Shown one piece after another: positions 43,011-52,012 of a stretch of DNA of 64,000 nt; position 1 is the stretch's first letter; each line of letters starts with the position of its first letter. Under the pieces are notes generated by a model. That model worked only from the letters and a program-made list of their open reading frames with translations, was not told the origin of the DNA and made no database searches. The position numbers were made by a program, and so were the translations under genes. This DNA comes from Microbacterium enclense. Lineage in GTDB: Bacteria > Actinomycetota > Actinomycetes > Actinomycetales > Microbacteriaceae. The stretch covers positions 1,984,001 through 2,048,000 of the forward strand of contig CP116226.1 of assembly GCA_038182865.1 (NCBI GenBank), given 5' to 3'.

Positions 43011-43898
43011 ATGAACGAACTCACCACGCTCGAGCGCCGCGCGCTCCAGTCGATCAGCACCCCCGACGGCCACATGCTCATCGTCGCCGCCGACCAGCGC
43101 AACGGTATGAAGGCCGCCATCAAAGACGCCCCGAACGGCTCCGACGCGATCTCGCGCGACGAGCTCGCCGCGGTCAAGGCCGACCTCGTCCGTCACCTCG
43201 CCAACCACGCGCCCGCGATCCTGCTCGACCCCGAGGTCGCCCTGCCGCAGATCGTCGACGACGGTGTGCTGGATCGCGAGACCGGGCTCGTCGTGGGCCT
43301 CGACGCCTCGGGTTTCGAGACCGTGGACGGTCTGAAGTACACCCGCTTCGTGCCCGGGGTGACCCCGCGCACCGTGCGCGACATGGGCGGCTCGGTCGCC
43401 AAGATGCTCTACTACACGCGCCCCGACAAGCAGGATGCCGACTCCCGCGTCGCCCGGGAGATCCGCGACCTCGTCGCCGCGTGCGAGGCCGAGGGGCTGC
43501 TGCTCATCGTCGAGTTGCTGACCTATCAGCTCGAGGGTGAGAGTGACGAGGAGTACCGCGAGAAGTTCGCCGATCTCGTCGTCGACGGTGCGGCTCTCGC
43601 CGTGGCCTGCGGAGCGAAGATCCTCAAGCTGCAGTACCCGGGCTCGGCCGAGGCGAGCGCGCGCGTGACCGAGGCCGCGCAGGGCGTGCCGTGGGCCGTG
43701 CTGTCGGCCGGTGTCGACCACGAGACCTTCATCGAACAGGTGCGGACGGCCGTCGCCCACGGCGCGTCGGGGGCGATGGCGGGCCGGTCGCTCTGGAAGG
43801 ACAGTCTCTCCATCGACGCCGACCGTCGTGAGGAACTGCTCTCGGGCCGTGCGCTGCCTCGCCTGCGCGAGCTGGCGGACGCGGTCGACGGCCGCTGA
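43011..43898 (+). CDS. Class I aldolase, LacD/YihT-like
   Basis: A 295-residue aldolase of the LacD (tagatose 1,6-bisphosphate) / YihT (sulfofructose phosphate) type. AADQRNGM lies near residue 27, the probable Schiff-base Lys in KILKLQYPG near residue 204 and the VLSAGVD phosphate-site segment near residue 238. Length matches the family (about 290-325). It follows the FGGY kinase by 60 bp with a strong AGAGAAGAGAG ribosome-binding site, so kinase and aldolase probably act in sequence on one ketose. No sulfoquinovosidase, isomerase or sulfonate exporter was seen nearby, which argues against a sulfosugar role. Confidence 0.82.
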   Translation: MNELTTLERRALQSISTPDGHMLIVAADQRNGMKAAIKDAPNGSDAISRDELAAVKADLVRHLANHAPAILLDPEVALPQIVDDGVLDRETGLVVGLDASGFETVDGLKYTRFVPGVTPRTVRDMGGSVAKMLYYTRPDKQDADSRVAREIRDLVAACEAEGLLLIVELLTYQLEGESDEEYREKFADLVVDGAALAVACGAKILKLQYPGSAEASARVTEAAQGVPWAVLSAGVDHETFIEQVRTAVAHGASGAMAGRSLWKDSLSIDADRREELLSGRALPRLRELADAVDGR

Positions 43899-44035
43899 CG
43901 TGACCCCCCTCGCCCGGCACCGGCCGGTCTTCCCGCGGGTGCACGCGGGGGACGGATGCCGCGCTGCCGGGCGGGCGGGATCGGCCACCGCGCGCACCCG
44001 CGTCGGGGCCGAATCGGACGGCGGCGGCGGGCGGA

Positions 44036-44041
44036 TAGGGT
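44036..44041 (+). promoter_or_regulatory. Possible -10 box for the LacI gene
   Basis: TAGGGT lies 43 bp before the GTG at 44085, in the 186-bp gap after the aldolase. GGAGG (44074-44078) is the ribosome-binding site. A -35 match is not clear. Confidence 0.3.
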
Positions 44042-44084
44042 TGCACGTCGAAGCCCCCACTCGTCCACGTCCCGGAGGTGCCTC

Positions 44085-45065
44085 GTGACCACGATGCGCG
44101 ACGTCGCCCAGCGCGCGGGTGTGAGCACCAAGACCGTGTCGCGGGTGTTCAACGACGATCCGCACGTGCTGCCCGAGACCCGAGCCCTCGTCGAGACGGC
44201 GATGCGCGAGCTGAACTACGTGCCGAACGCCCTCGCGACCACCTTCCGCGCCGGTCGCGCGTCGGTGATCGGGGTCGCGGTGCCCGACGTCGTCGACCCG
44301 TTCTTCGCCGCGATCGCGCGATCGGTCGAAGACACCGCGCGCCGGCACGGTCTCTCCACCCTCGTCACGAGCCTCGGGGAAGATCCGGCGGACGAGCGTC
44401 CCGCGCTGGAGTCCTTGCTCGGGCGCCAGCTGACCGGCCTCGTCATCGCTCCCGTCGGCACCGATCACTCCTGGCTCGAGCGGTGGCGCGGTCACACCCC
44501 GATCGTGTTCGTCGACCGGGCTCCCGCGGGACTGCTCACCGACACCTTCACCGAGAACGACGAAGCCGGGGCCCACCTCGCCACGACCCATCTGCTCTCG
44601 CACGGGCACCGCCGCATCGCGTACCTCGGCGACATGGTCCACCTGTCCACCGAGACGAAGCGCGTGGAGGGCTGGCGCCGCGCCCTGCGCGAGGCCGGAG
44701 TCGAGATCGACGAACGTCTCGTGGCCTCGCAGGTCTCGGATCGCGAGTCTGCGGCATCCGCCCTCGCCGGTCTTCGTGCGCTCGACGAGCCGCCCACCGC
44801 GATCTTCTCGGCCAACGCCCGGTCGTCGATGGCGCTCGTGCACGTGCTGCGAGGTGCGCCGATGCCGTTCGTGGGGTTCGGCGACTTCCCCATGGCCGAC
44901 ACGCTCACCCCCTCGGTCACGGTGATCGACCAGGATCCGCGCCGCATCGGCGCGCTCGCCGCCGAGCGGGTGTTCGCGCGTCTCGAGCCCGACGCGGGCC
45001 TCGGTCTCGACGAGGTCACCGTCATCGACGTGTCGCTCATCGAGCGGGAGTCCTGCCGGCTCTGA
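44085..45065 (+). CDS. LacI family transcriptional regulator
   Basis: A 326-residue LacI regulator: HTH at residues 3-48 (TMRDVAQRAGVSTKTVSRVF) and a sugar-binding effector domain. The GTG at 44085 has GGAGG seven bases upstream. It follows the FGGY kinase and class I aldolase. The kinase promoter holds GACACCGGTGTC-like sites; the same sites appear in the divergent FrcK/SDR promoter at 55.9 kb, where no LacI gene lies nearby, so this protein may control both loci. Confidence 0.92.
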   Translation: MTTMRDVAQRAGVSTKTVSRVFNDDPHVLPETRALVETAMRELNYVPNALATTFRAGRASVIGVAVPDVVDPFFAAIARSVEDTARRHGLSTLVTSLGEDPADERPALESLLGRQLTGLVIAPVGTDHSWLERWRGHTPIVFVDRAPAGLLTDTFTENDEAGAHLATTHLLSHGHRRIAYLGDMVHLSTETKRVEGWRRALREAGVEIDERLVASQVSDRESAASALAGLRALDEPPTAIFSANARSSMALVHVLRGAPMPFVGFGDFPMADTLTPSVTVIDQDPRRIGALAAERVFARLEPDAGLGLDEVTVIDVSLIERESCRL

Positions 45066-45400
45066 TCTGGCCGCGTCATCCGGCCCCGCCGTGCGCCCGG
45101 TGACGAGCGGAGGACGAGGGGCGAGCGGAGGGCCGAGGCGCCAGATGCGTCCTCCCTCCGTCCCTGCCCCTCCGCTCGTCACGCGTCCCCGCGCCCGTGC
45201 GTCCTCCCCCTGCCCCGGCCGCTTCGTCGGTCAGGCGCGGCCTGACGCACATCGACCCGGGTAGGGCAAGCGCCCCGGGTCGGGCCGCCGCGCCCGATAG
45301 AAACGGAAGGGACCGACGCCACCGCTCCCGAGAAGAGGGCTCCGATGACGACCTTCCCGCCCACGCCGCGCCGCACCGAGACCGGGGCGGGGGTGACATC
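45066..45400. terminator. 335-bp gap with a long terminator-like hairpin
   Basis: No gene is visible. GTGACGAGCGGAGG (45100-45113) pairs perfectly with CCTCCGCTCGTCAC (45169-45182), with more GC-rich pairing inside; it starts 35 bp after the LacI stop and probably ends that transcript. The remainder (45183-45400) would hold the GH13 promoter. An open frame from 45197 runs into the GH13 gene, but its composition is not protein-like. Confidence 0.6.
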
Positions 45401-47059
45401 GTGAGACTCACCGACACCAGCGACCTGTGGTGGAAGACCGCGGTCTTCTACAACCTCGACGTCAAGACGTACCTGGATGCCGACGACGACGGCATCGGCG
45501 ATCTCCGGGGCCTCGCCCAACGCCTCGACCACCTGGCCGAACTCGGCGTGACGTGCCTCTGGCTCGCGCCGTTCTACCCGTCGCCCCAGCGCGACAACGG
45601 CTACGACATCGAGGACTACTACGGTGTCGACCCCCGCTACGGCTCGCTCGGCGACATGGTCGAGGTGCTGCGTACGGCCCACGACCGCGGTATGCGGGTG
45701 ATCGTCGACCTCGTCGTCAATCACACCTCCGACCAGCATCCGTGGTTCCAGGACGCCCGAACGAGCCCGGACAGCCGCTATCGGCACTTCTACCAGTGGC
45801 GCGACGAGGTGCCCGACGACGCTCCCGCCAGCATGTTCCCCGACGTGGAGGACGGAGTGTGGTTCTTCGACGAGACCGCAGGTCAGTACTACAAGCACTC
45901 CTTCTACCGGCACCAGCCCGATCTCGCCACCGACCACCCCGAGGTCCGGGAAGAGATCGCCAAGGCGATCGGCTTCTGGCTCGAACTCGGTATCGACGGC
46001 TTCCGCGTGGATGCCGTGCCATTCCTCATCGACGGCGACGACGGACCCGAGCACGAGTTCTTGCGCGAGCTCCGCGGATACGTCTCGCGCCGTCGCGGCC
46101 ACGCCATGATGCTCGGCGAGGTGAATCTGCCCTACGACGAGCAGATGCGCTTCTTCGGTGACGCCGACGGTGACGAGTTGACGATGCAGTTCGACTTCGT
46201 CGCCAATCAGCGGCTCTACCTGGCCCTCGCGCGACAGGATGCCACTCCGCTGCGCGAGGCGCTCACCTCGCGCCCCCAGATCGCCCGCGGCAATCAATGG
46301 GGCAACTTCGTCCGCAATCACGACGAGCTGACGCTCGACCAGCTCAGCGAGACCGAGCGCGAGGAGGTGTTCGCAGCCTTCGCACCCGAGGCGGGCCAAC
46401 GCATCCACGGCCGCGGGATCACTCGGCGCCTGCCGTCCATGCTCGAGGGCGATCCGCGCCGCATCCGTATGGTCTACAGCCTCATCTTCTCGCTCCCCGG
46501 CGCGCCCGTGCTGTACTACGGCGAGGAGATCGGGATGGGGGAGAACCCCGAGATCGAGGGCAGCCGCGCGGCGGTGCGCACGCCGATGCAGTGGACCAGC
46601 GCCCCCGACGGCGGTTTCTCCCACGCTGCGGACGGAGATCTCGTCGCCCGGCTCGTCCCCGGCGGCTTCGCGCCCGAGCACGTCAACGTCGCGCAGCAGC
46701 GCCACGACCCCGACTCGATGCTGCGGTTCGTGCAGAATCTCGTTCGGCACTACCGGGCCTCGCCCGAGATCGGGTGGGGGGAGCTCGGCATCCTGGATCA
46801 GCCCCACGGCTGCGTGCTCGCGCACTCGGTCACGAGCGAGCTCGGGATGTTCGTGGCCGTGCACAACTTCGCCCCCGACGGGCGCACCTTCCGTCTCGAG
46901 ATCGACGGGGCGGATGCCGAGGGCTGGAGCGTCGTCGACCTGCTGAGTGACACGGAGGGCGCGGTGGTCGTCGACGCGGGCGGGTTCGAGGTGACCCTGG
47001 ACGGATACGGGTACCGGTGGTGGCGTGTCATTCGTCCGGGGGAGCGGCGGATCGCCTGA
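45401..47059 (+). CDS. GH13 alpha-amylase family enzyme, trehalose-synthase-like
   Basis: A 552-residue GH13 TIM-barrel enzyme beginning with the WWKTAVFYNLDVKTYLDADDDG segment characteristic of the TreS/oligo-1,6-glucosidase-related subfamilies. The triad is present: Asp204 in GFRVDAVPF, Glu240 in LGEVNLP and Asp308 in RNHDEL; YDIEDYYGVDPRYG is the region near residue 67. TreS interconverts maltose and trehalose, but here GTITLN-type regions differ, so trehalose synthase versus alpha-glucosidase is open. Predicted cytosolic, as no signal peptide is seen. The GTG at 45401 aligns with the family N-terminus. A strong hairpin follows. Confidence 0.85.
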   Translation: MRLTDTSDLWWKTAVFYNLDVKTYLDADDDGIGDLRGLAQRLDHLAELGVTCLWLAPFYPSPQRDNGYDIEDYYGVDPRYGSLGDMVEVLRTAHDRGMRVIVDLVVNHTSDQHPWFQDARTSPDSRYRHFYQWRDEVPDDAPASMFPDVEDGVWFFDETAGQYYKHSFYRHQPDLATDHPEVREEIAKAIGFWLELGIDGFRVDAVPFLIDGDDGPEHEFLRELRGYVSRRRGHAMMLGEVNLPYDEQMRFFGDADGDELTMQFDFVANQRLYLALARQDATPLREALTSRPQIARGNQWGNFVRNHDELTLDQLSETEREEVFAAFAPEAGQRIHGRGITRRLPSMLEGDPRRIRMVYSLIFSLPGAPVLYYGEEIGMGENPEIEGSRAAVRTPMQWTSAPDGGFSHAADGDLVARLVPGGFAPEHVNVAQQRHDPDSMLRFVQNLVRHYRASPEIGWGELGILDQPHGCVLAHSVTSELGMFVAVHNFAPDGRTFRLEIDGADAEGWSVVDLLSDTEGAVVVDAGGFEVTLDGYGYRWWRVIRPGERRIA

Positions 47060-47073
47060 CTCTGGCTCGACGG

Positions 47074-47110
47074 AGCGGGCGCGGCGTCCCCCAATGCCGC
47101 CGCGCCCGCT
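47074..47110 (+). terminator. Terminator hairpin after the GH13 gene
   Basis: AGCGGGCGCGGCG (47074-47086) pairs perfectly with CGCCGCGCCCGCT (47098-47110), 13-bp stem and 11-nt loop, 14 bp after the GH13 stop. Confidence 0.7.
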
Positions 47111-47270
47111 GGCGAGAACAAGGGAGTGCCCCGCGTCGTCCGACGCGAGCGAGTGTCGGAGGAGTCGGGGGCCTCACACCATGTCTCGTCCTCATCCAAG
47201 CACAGGGGATTGTAAATAGCACTGTCTCATTCACGTAAATACGAACAGGGGGACGTTCATGCGGGTCGTC

Positions 47271-47286
47271 TACGATCGAAGCCGTG
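47271..47286 (+). promoter_or_regulatory. Probable leaderless promoter of the HTH gene
   Basis: TACGAT (47271-47276), seven bases, then GTG at 47284, with no ribosome-binding site. The GATCGAAGCC shared with the pyrG promoter (TAGGATCGAAGCC) supports leaderless initiation. Confidence 0.5.
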
Positions 47287-47928
47287 GGTCGCGGCGCTGT
47301 CGGACCGCCCTCTCGGTACTCCCGGCGAGTGGTGGCGAATGTGGATCGCCTGCGGAAGGCGAAAGGGCTCACCGTGGGTGAGCTCATCGGTCGCGCCGGA
47401 ATGACGAAGAGCTACTACCAGTCGCGCGCGGGCTTCTCCCTGCCGTACAACACCAACGACATCGAAGCCCTCGCCGTCGCCCTCGGCGTCGCCCCCGAGG
47501 AGCTCGCGAGCCCCGAGGCGGCTCCCCGCGTCGCGATGCGCGTGCCCACCGTCGCCGTCGCCGACCGCGTACGTCGGCTGATCGGCAGCCACGACGCCAC
47601 CGAAGACGACCTCCTCGCGCACCTGACGGACCTCGACCCGGAGGCCGCGGTCGGGGCGCGCGAACTGCTCACCTCGACGACGAACACGGTGGTCGTCGAC
47701 GAGGAGGTGCTCCGGCTCATCACGCAGTGGGCCGACGTGCCGGTGGAGTACCTCATCGACTACACCGACGACTCCCTGACCGACCGGACCGAGGCCGAGC
47801 TCGAACTCCGCGAGGCGATGCGCGAGGCCGGTGCGCAGAGCATCCAGTTCCGCGCTCTCGGGCAGATGTCGCCCGACGCGCTGCGCGCCATCGCGCACTC
47901 CCTGCGAGCCCGGCCGTCGACTTCATGA
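47284..47928 (+). CDS. XRE-like HTH regulator of an ImmA/IrrE module
   Basis: A 214-residue protein. Residues about 15-75 form a Cro/XRE-type helix-turn-helix (NVDRLRKAKGLTVGELIGRA, then the recognition segment MTKSYYQSRA and DIEALAVALGVAPEEL). The remaining 140 residues are helical and acidic, with no known domain. Such regulators are commonly encoded before ImmA/IrrE proteases, which cleave or inactivate them to induce genes. The protease follows 22 bp downstream. The start is GTG without a ribosome-binding site. Confidence 0.75.
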   Translation: MGRGAVGPPSRYSRRVVANVDRLRKAKGLTVGELIGRAGMTKSYYQSRAGFSLPYNTNDIEALAVALGVAPEELASPEAAPRVAMRVPTVAVADRVRRLIGSHDATEDDLLAHLTDLDPEAAVGARELLTSTTNTVVVDEEVLRLITQWADVPVEYLIDYTDDSLTDRTEAELELREAMREAGAQSIQFRALGQMSPDALRAIAHSLRARPSTS

Positions 47929-47950
47929 CCGGTCGCGCGGGGGGCGGGCG

Positions 47951-48412
47951 ATGACGGCGTCGGACGAGATGCTCGCTCGGGTGCAGGCGCGCGTCGACCG
48001 CGCCCTCGCGCGGACGACGCTGGTTCCGGGGACGACGTTCGACGACGTCGTCCGTGCGGTCGAGCGCGCGATCGGCATCCGCCTCACCGTCGTCGCCGAG
48101 GCGGACACCGCGATGTGGGGCACGCTGACCGGCTTCCTCGCCTATTTCCCCGAGCGCCGTGAGGGCACGATCCACGTGCGCGGCGCCGACGCTGCCGTGT
48201 ACCGCGAGTTCGCGGCCTCGCACGAGCTCGGCCACCTGCTCGACGACGCCCACTGCTGCGGGGCTGTGCACCAGCGCTCGTCGGTCTCGCCGCACGCGAA
48301 CCCTGCGCTCAGCGCCCCCGAGATCGAGGCCGAACTCGTGGCCGAGCACATCGCGCACGCCATCGCCCGTCTCATGTACGCCAGCCCGAGGGTCGAAGAG
48401 CTGTCGTGGTGA
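47951..48412 (+). CDS. ImmA/IrrE family metallopeptidase
   Basis: A 153-residue zinc protease with HELGH at residues 91-95 and an acidic helix after it (APEIEAELVAEHIA) providing the third ligand. It lacks additional domains. ImmA-type proteases cleave the partner HTH repressor in mobile elements and IrrE-type ones cleave a DdrO-type repressor after DNA damage. The ATG at 47951 is used (open frame upstream overlaps the HTH gene). It overlaps the membrane-protein gene by 4 bp. Confidence 0.88.
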   Translation: MTASDEMLARVQARVDRALARTTLVPGTTFDDVVRAVERAIGIRLTVVAEADTAMWGTLTGFLAYFPERREGTIHVRGADAAVYREFAASHELGHLLDDAHCCGAVHQRSSVSPHANPALSAPEIEAELVAEHIAHAIARLMYASPRVEELSW

Positions 48413-49332
48413 CCACGATCCTCATCGACGCGGCGCTGGTCGGCCTCCTCCTCGTCGTGATCGCCCGCGCCCGTGTGGCCTGGCATCAGCCGCGAGCGCG
48501 CATCGCCTGGCTCGCCGCGCTCCTCGGCGTGATCGCCCTCCTCACCCAGGGCACGGTCGTGCCCCTTCCCGCGATGGATGCGGTGCTGGGCGGAACGAAC
48601 ATCCTCAAGCTCGTCCAGAACGTGCTCACGATGGTCGCGTTGTGGCTCGGCATCCAGGCCGGGACTGCGCCCGCAGCGGCGCGCATCCGAGCCCTCCGGT
48701 GGGGATTCCCCCTGACGCTCGCTGTCGTTTTCGCGATCGTCTTCTTCGTCGCGATGCCCGAGCGCGGACCGTCGTCGTTCCTGTTCCTCGAGACGGCGGC
48801 GGCGACGTCGACCGGAGCGTGGGCCTACGGCGTGCTCCACATGGCCGGGATCGCCCTCGTCGGTGTGCTGCTGTACCGGTCGGCGCGCGGATCGCTTCCC
48901 GTCATCCGACGGCTGTTCCGGGTGGGGGCCCTCGGGATCGTCCTGGGGTGTCTGAGCGAGATCGTCGACCTCACCCTCACGCGCTTCTTCGTTCCGAACG
49001 CGGTCGTGAGCGCGCTGTTCGACCCCCTGTTCTATCTCGGCGTCGTGTCGTTCGTGGTGGGGATCTTCGGGGCGTCTCGCGCCACCGCGGCGATCCGGCG
49101 CCGGGGTCAGACCCTGCTCGAGCGCGTGGAGACTCTCGCCCGCGATCGTGCGGTGAGCGATCCGAGCAGGTTCGGCCGCTCGGCGAATCTCGACACTCGG
49201 CTGCACACCCTCCGTGTCGCCGTCGAAGACGAGGCGATCGCCACCGCCACACCGTTGACCCGGGAGCAGCGCGCGCTCCTCGACGACGTCGACGCCCACC
49301 TCACACGCCGAACCACGGGAGCACGCGCATGA
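48409..49332 (+). CDS. Seven-helix membrane protein (MAB_1171c-like)
   Basis: A 307-residue integral membrane protein with about seven hydrophobic segments between residues 3 and 225, followed by a soluble C-terminal tail of about 80 charged residues (RRRGQTLLERVETL onward). The arrangement HTH-ImmA/IrrE-membrane protein matches actinobacterial loci where the third gene is the MAB_1171c/DUF6545-like family; that assignment rests on context and topology, not a clear motif. It starts at GTG 48409 (or 48406) in the protease stop and overlaps the next gene (ATGA). Signalling or transport function is unknown. Confidence 0.7.
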   Translation: MTTILIDAALVGLLLVVIARARVAWHQPRARIAWLAALLGVIALLTQGTVVPLPAMDAVLGGTNILKLVQNVLTMVALWLGIQAGTAPAAARIRALRWGFPLTLAVVFAIVFFVAMPERGPSSFLFLETAAATSTGAWAYGVLHMAGIALVGVLLYRSARGSLPVIRRLFRVGALGIVLGCLSEIVDLTLTRFFVPNAVVSALFDPLFYLGVVSFVVGIFGASRATAAIRRRGQTLLERVETLARDRAVSDPSRFGRSANLDTRLHTLRVAVEDEAIATATPLTREQRALLDDVDAHLTRRTTGARA

Positions 49333-50471
49333 TCCGCCGCCTCATCGTCACCGCGGGCGTCACCGCGGGCGTCGCCGCCGCCGCGGCCTCGACCCTGCAC
49401 CTCGCGCTCGGCGGCTACGTCGCCCGGCGGCTGATCGCCCCACGGGCGGCCAAACCGTTCGTGCCCCTGAAGATCGAGGGCGACACCGTGTCGGTACCGG
49501 CCACCGATGACAGCAGGCAACCCGGAACCTACGGCATCTGGCTCGACGACGGCGCCCACCTCACGGTCGGCGAGATCGTTCGTGTCGACCGTGATCGCGT
49601 CGTGCGGTCGCTCATCGCGCGCCCCGAGGGAGTCGCCGAGGGCATGGTCCGGGGGGCCTGGACTTCGCAGACGATCGCCGCGCCGGAGGCCGTCGGTCCG
49701 ACCCGGCACGTCGCGATCCCGCTGCGACGGGGAGGAAGCGCCGACGCGTGGGTGATCGGTGACGAGGATGCCGACCGCTGGACGATCCACGTGCACGGAC
49801 TCCGGTCGAGTCGCTCCGGGGCGCTGCGCTCGGCCCCCGCCGCGGGCGAAGCGGCCTGGACATCACTGGTCGTGTCGTACGCCGGCGACGACGAGGCCGC
49901 GCCCGCCGACACGCTCCCGTCGTCGCTGGGCACACGCGAGTGGCGCGACGTCGACGACGCGATCTCGTACGCGGTCGAGCACGGTGCCCGCGAGATCGTG
50001 CTCGTCGCGTGGTCGATGGGGGCGACGATCGCGATGCTGGCGCTCGAGCAGTCGCACCATCGCGAGGCGATCGTGGGCCTCGTCCTCGTCGCGCCGGCGC
50101 TGGACTGGAGCCGCATCGTCGCCCGCGCCGTCGCCGGCGTGCACCTGCCGGCCTCGGTCGGCACGGTGGCGTTGCGGGTCCTGGGCAGCCGTCTCGGCGC
50201 GCGGGCCCTCGGGCTCATCGAGGCCGTGGACGCCCGGGCGCTGAACTGGGTCGACGGGCCGCGGCCCGCGCCGCAGCTCCCGACGCTCATCGTGCACAGC
50301 CTGCGCGACCCCGTGGTGCCGGTCACGGGGTCGATGGCCTTCACCGCGCGGCATCCGGGATCCACGCTCGTCGCGTTCGACACCACCGGTCACTGCAACG
50401 AGGCGAACCAGGATCCTGAGCGGTTCCGCGAGGCGATCGCCGGGTTCTTGCGGGGGCTGCCGGACGCGTGA
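49329..50471 (+). CDS. Membrane-anchored alpha/beta-hydrolase
   Basis: A 380-residue protein with an N-terminal hydrophobic anchor (about residues 5-33) and an alpha/beta-hydrolase domain from about residue 145. The nucleophile elbow is AWSMGA (near residue 229), the acid in HSLRDPVVPV and the base in TTGHCNEA. A beta-rich region of about 100 residues lies between anchor and hydrolase. It is translationally coupled (ATGA) to the seven-helix protein, so the four genes from 47284 form one operon. Substrate unknown. The active site would face the outside or the membrane surface depending on topology. Confidence 0.85.
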   Translation: MIRRLIVTAGVTAGVAAAAASTLHLALGGYVARRLIAPRAAKPFVPLKIEGDTVSVPATDDSRQPGTYGIWLDDGAHLTVGEIVRVDRDRVVRSLIARPEGVAEGMVRGAWTSQTIAAPEAVGPTRHVAIPLRRGGSADAWVIGDEDADRWTIHVHGLRSSRSGALRSAPAAGEAAWTSLVVSYAGDDEAAPADTLPSSLGTREWRDVDDAISYAVEHGAREIVLVAWSMGATIAMLALEQSHHREAIVGLVLVAPALDWSRIVARAVAGVHLPASVGTVALRVLGSRLGARALGLIEAVDARALNWVDGPRPAPQLPTLIVHSLRDPVVPVTGSMAFTARHPGSTLVAFDTTGHCNEANQDPERFREAIAGFLRGLPDA

Positions 50472-50504
50472 GTCGCGCGGCGCCACCCGCGACGCGCTCA
50501 TGGC

Positions 50505-51968
50505 TCAGGAGGCGATGACCTCCTGGATCGCGCCGCGGGCACCCCGCTCTGCCAACGACACCCGGGCGGCGAGGTAGGCCTCGCGAAGGCGCGTGTTCTG
50601 ACCGAGGTCGCCGAAGACGGGCGCGTAGTCGAGGAGGGAGGCGGGGTCGTCGGTCACGATCGCGCGCAGCTCCTCGAGGCGGTTGTCGACGGCGGGCGTC
50701 GGCTCGCCCGCCTCCGTGCGTCCCTCGAGGAAGACGCTCCAGGCCGCCAGCACCAGGGCCGCGTGGTCGAGAGGGCCGCCCGCGGCGAGCTGATCACGCA
50801 CGACCGGGAGGAGGAACTTCGGCAGCCGGTCGGAGCCGTCGACGACCTGGCGTGCGAGAGTGTCGCGGATCGCCTCGCTGCCGAAACGCTCGATGAGCTG
50901 GTCGCAGTACGCGTCGAGATCGATGCCCGGCACCGGCCGCAGCGTCGGGATCGCCTCGGCGTGCATGTAGCCCTGCAAGAACGAGACGAACAGGGGGTCG
51001 GTGCACACCTCGTGCACGTACTCGGCGCCGGAGAGGATGCCGAGGTAGCTCATCGCCTGGTGCGACGCGTTGAGCAGGCGCAGCTTCATCAGCTCGTAGG
51101 GCTCGACGTCGTCGACCAGCTGCACGCCCACTTCGTCGAACGGCGGCCGACCGGCGGAGAACGCGTCCTCGAGCACCCATTGCTCGAACGACTCCGACCG
51201 TACGGGCCAGCGATCCCGGATGCCGAACTCGTCGGCGACCGCGGCCCGGGTCTCGTCCGTGGTGACGGGTGTGATCCGATCGACCATGGAGTTCGGGAAC
51301 GACACGTTCGCTCCGATCCACGCGGCGAGCTCGGGATCGCGGCGCTCGGCGAATCCGAGCAGAGCGGCGCGGGCGACGTGGCCGTTGCCCTGGATGTTGT
51401 CGCACGACATGACCGTGAACGCCGGGATGCCGGCATCCCGCCGCCGTCGCAGACCCTCGGCCAGCAGTCCCATGACGCTGCGCGGGGCGGTAGCGCCATC
51501 GAGGTCGGCGAGGGTGAGCTCGTCGCGCGGGGCGTAGGTTCCGGTCGCGTCGTCGATGCCGTAGCCGCCCTCGGTGATGGTGAGCGAGACGATCGCGGTA
51601 TCGGGGTCGGCGAGCTTCGTGACGACGGCCTCGGGGTCGTCGGGGGCGAAGAGGTACTCGACGATCGAGCCAATTACGCGGGCGGTCGAGGTGCCGTCGG
51701 GAGTCGTCGTGACGAGGGTGTACAGGTCGTCCTGCGCCGCCAGCGCGTCGCGCATCGGGGCGTCGAACGACAGGACGCCGATACCGCACAGGCCCCACTC
51801 GGTGTGTCCGGCCTCGAGCAGCCGGTCGAGGTACATCGCCTCGTGCGCGCGGTGGAAGCCGCCGACGCCGACGTGCACGATCCGCGCCCGCACGGCCGCG
51901 CGGTCATACGTCGGGACGGACACGTTCGCCGCGAGGGAGGGGAGAGCGGCGGCGGTGAGGTCGGTCAT
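50505..51968 (-). CDS. Mannitol dehydrogenase family protein
   Basis: A 487-residue NAD-dependent polyol or hexuronate dehydrogenase (MtlD/UxuB/long-chain MDR). The N-terminal Rossmann motif HVGVGGFHRAHEAM lies near residue 33, SCDNIQGNG near 175, and the catalytic-Lys helix KLRLLNASHQAM near residue 295 (K-x4-N-x2-H). Length fits D-mannitol, D-arabinitol or fructuronate reductases of this family. It is read toward the α/β-hydrolase operon and lies downstream of the FrcACB transporter on the same strand, suggesting a polyol imported by that transporter. ATG 51968 has AGGGAG upstream. Confidence 0.9.
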   Translation of the reverse strand: MTDLTAAALPSLAANVSVPTYDRAAVRARIVHVGVGGFHRAHEAMYLDRLLEAGHTEWGLCGIGVLSFDAPMRDALAAQDDLYTLVTTTPDGTSTARVIGSIVEYLFAPDDPEAVVTKLADPDTAIVSLTITEGGYGIDDATGTYAPRDELTLADLDGATAPRSVMGLLAEGLRRRRDAGIPAFTVMSCDNIQGNGHVARAALLGFAERRDPELAAWIGANVSFPNSMVDRITPVTTDETRAAVADEFGIRDRWPVRSESFEQWVLEDAFSAGRPPFDEVGVQLVDDVEPYELMKLRLLNASHQAMSYLGILSGAEYVHEVCTDPLFVSFLQGYMHAEAIPTLRPVPGIDLDAYCDQLIERFGSEAIRDTLARQVVDGSDRLPKFLLPVVRDQLAAGGPLDHAALVLAAWSVFLEGRTEAGEPTPAVDNRLEELRAIVTDDPASLLDYAPVFGDLGQNTRLREAYLAARVSLAERGARGAIQEVIAS

Positions 51969-52012
51969 GCGGGTCTCCCTGGGGTGGGGCGGTGGAAGAG
52001 GGGGCCCGGTCC

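Noticed and set aside
43011..43898. Sulfoquinovose (sulfo-EMP) pathway based on the YihT-like aldolase
   Set aside because: No sulfoquinovosidase, SQ isomerase, sulfolactaldehyde reductase or sulfonate exporter was recognised nearby; the LacD branch is equally likely.
50472..50504. Strong terminator between the hydrolase and mannitol dehydrogenase genes
   Set aside because: Only weak, interrupted complementarity is visible in this 33-bp gap, insufficient to support a feature.
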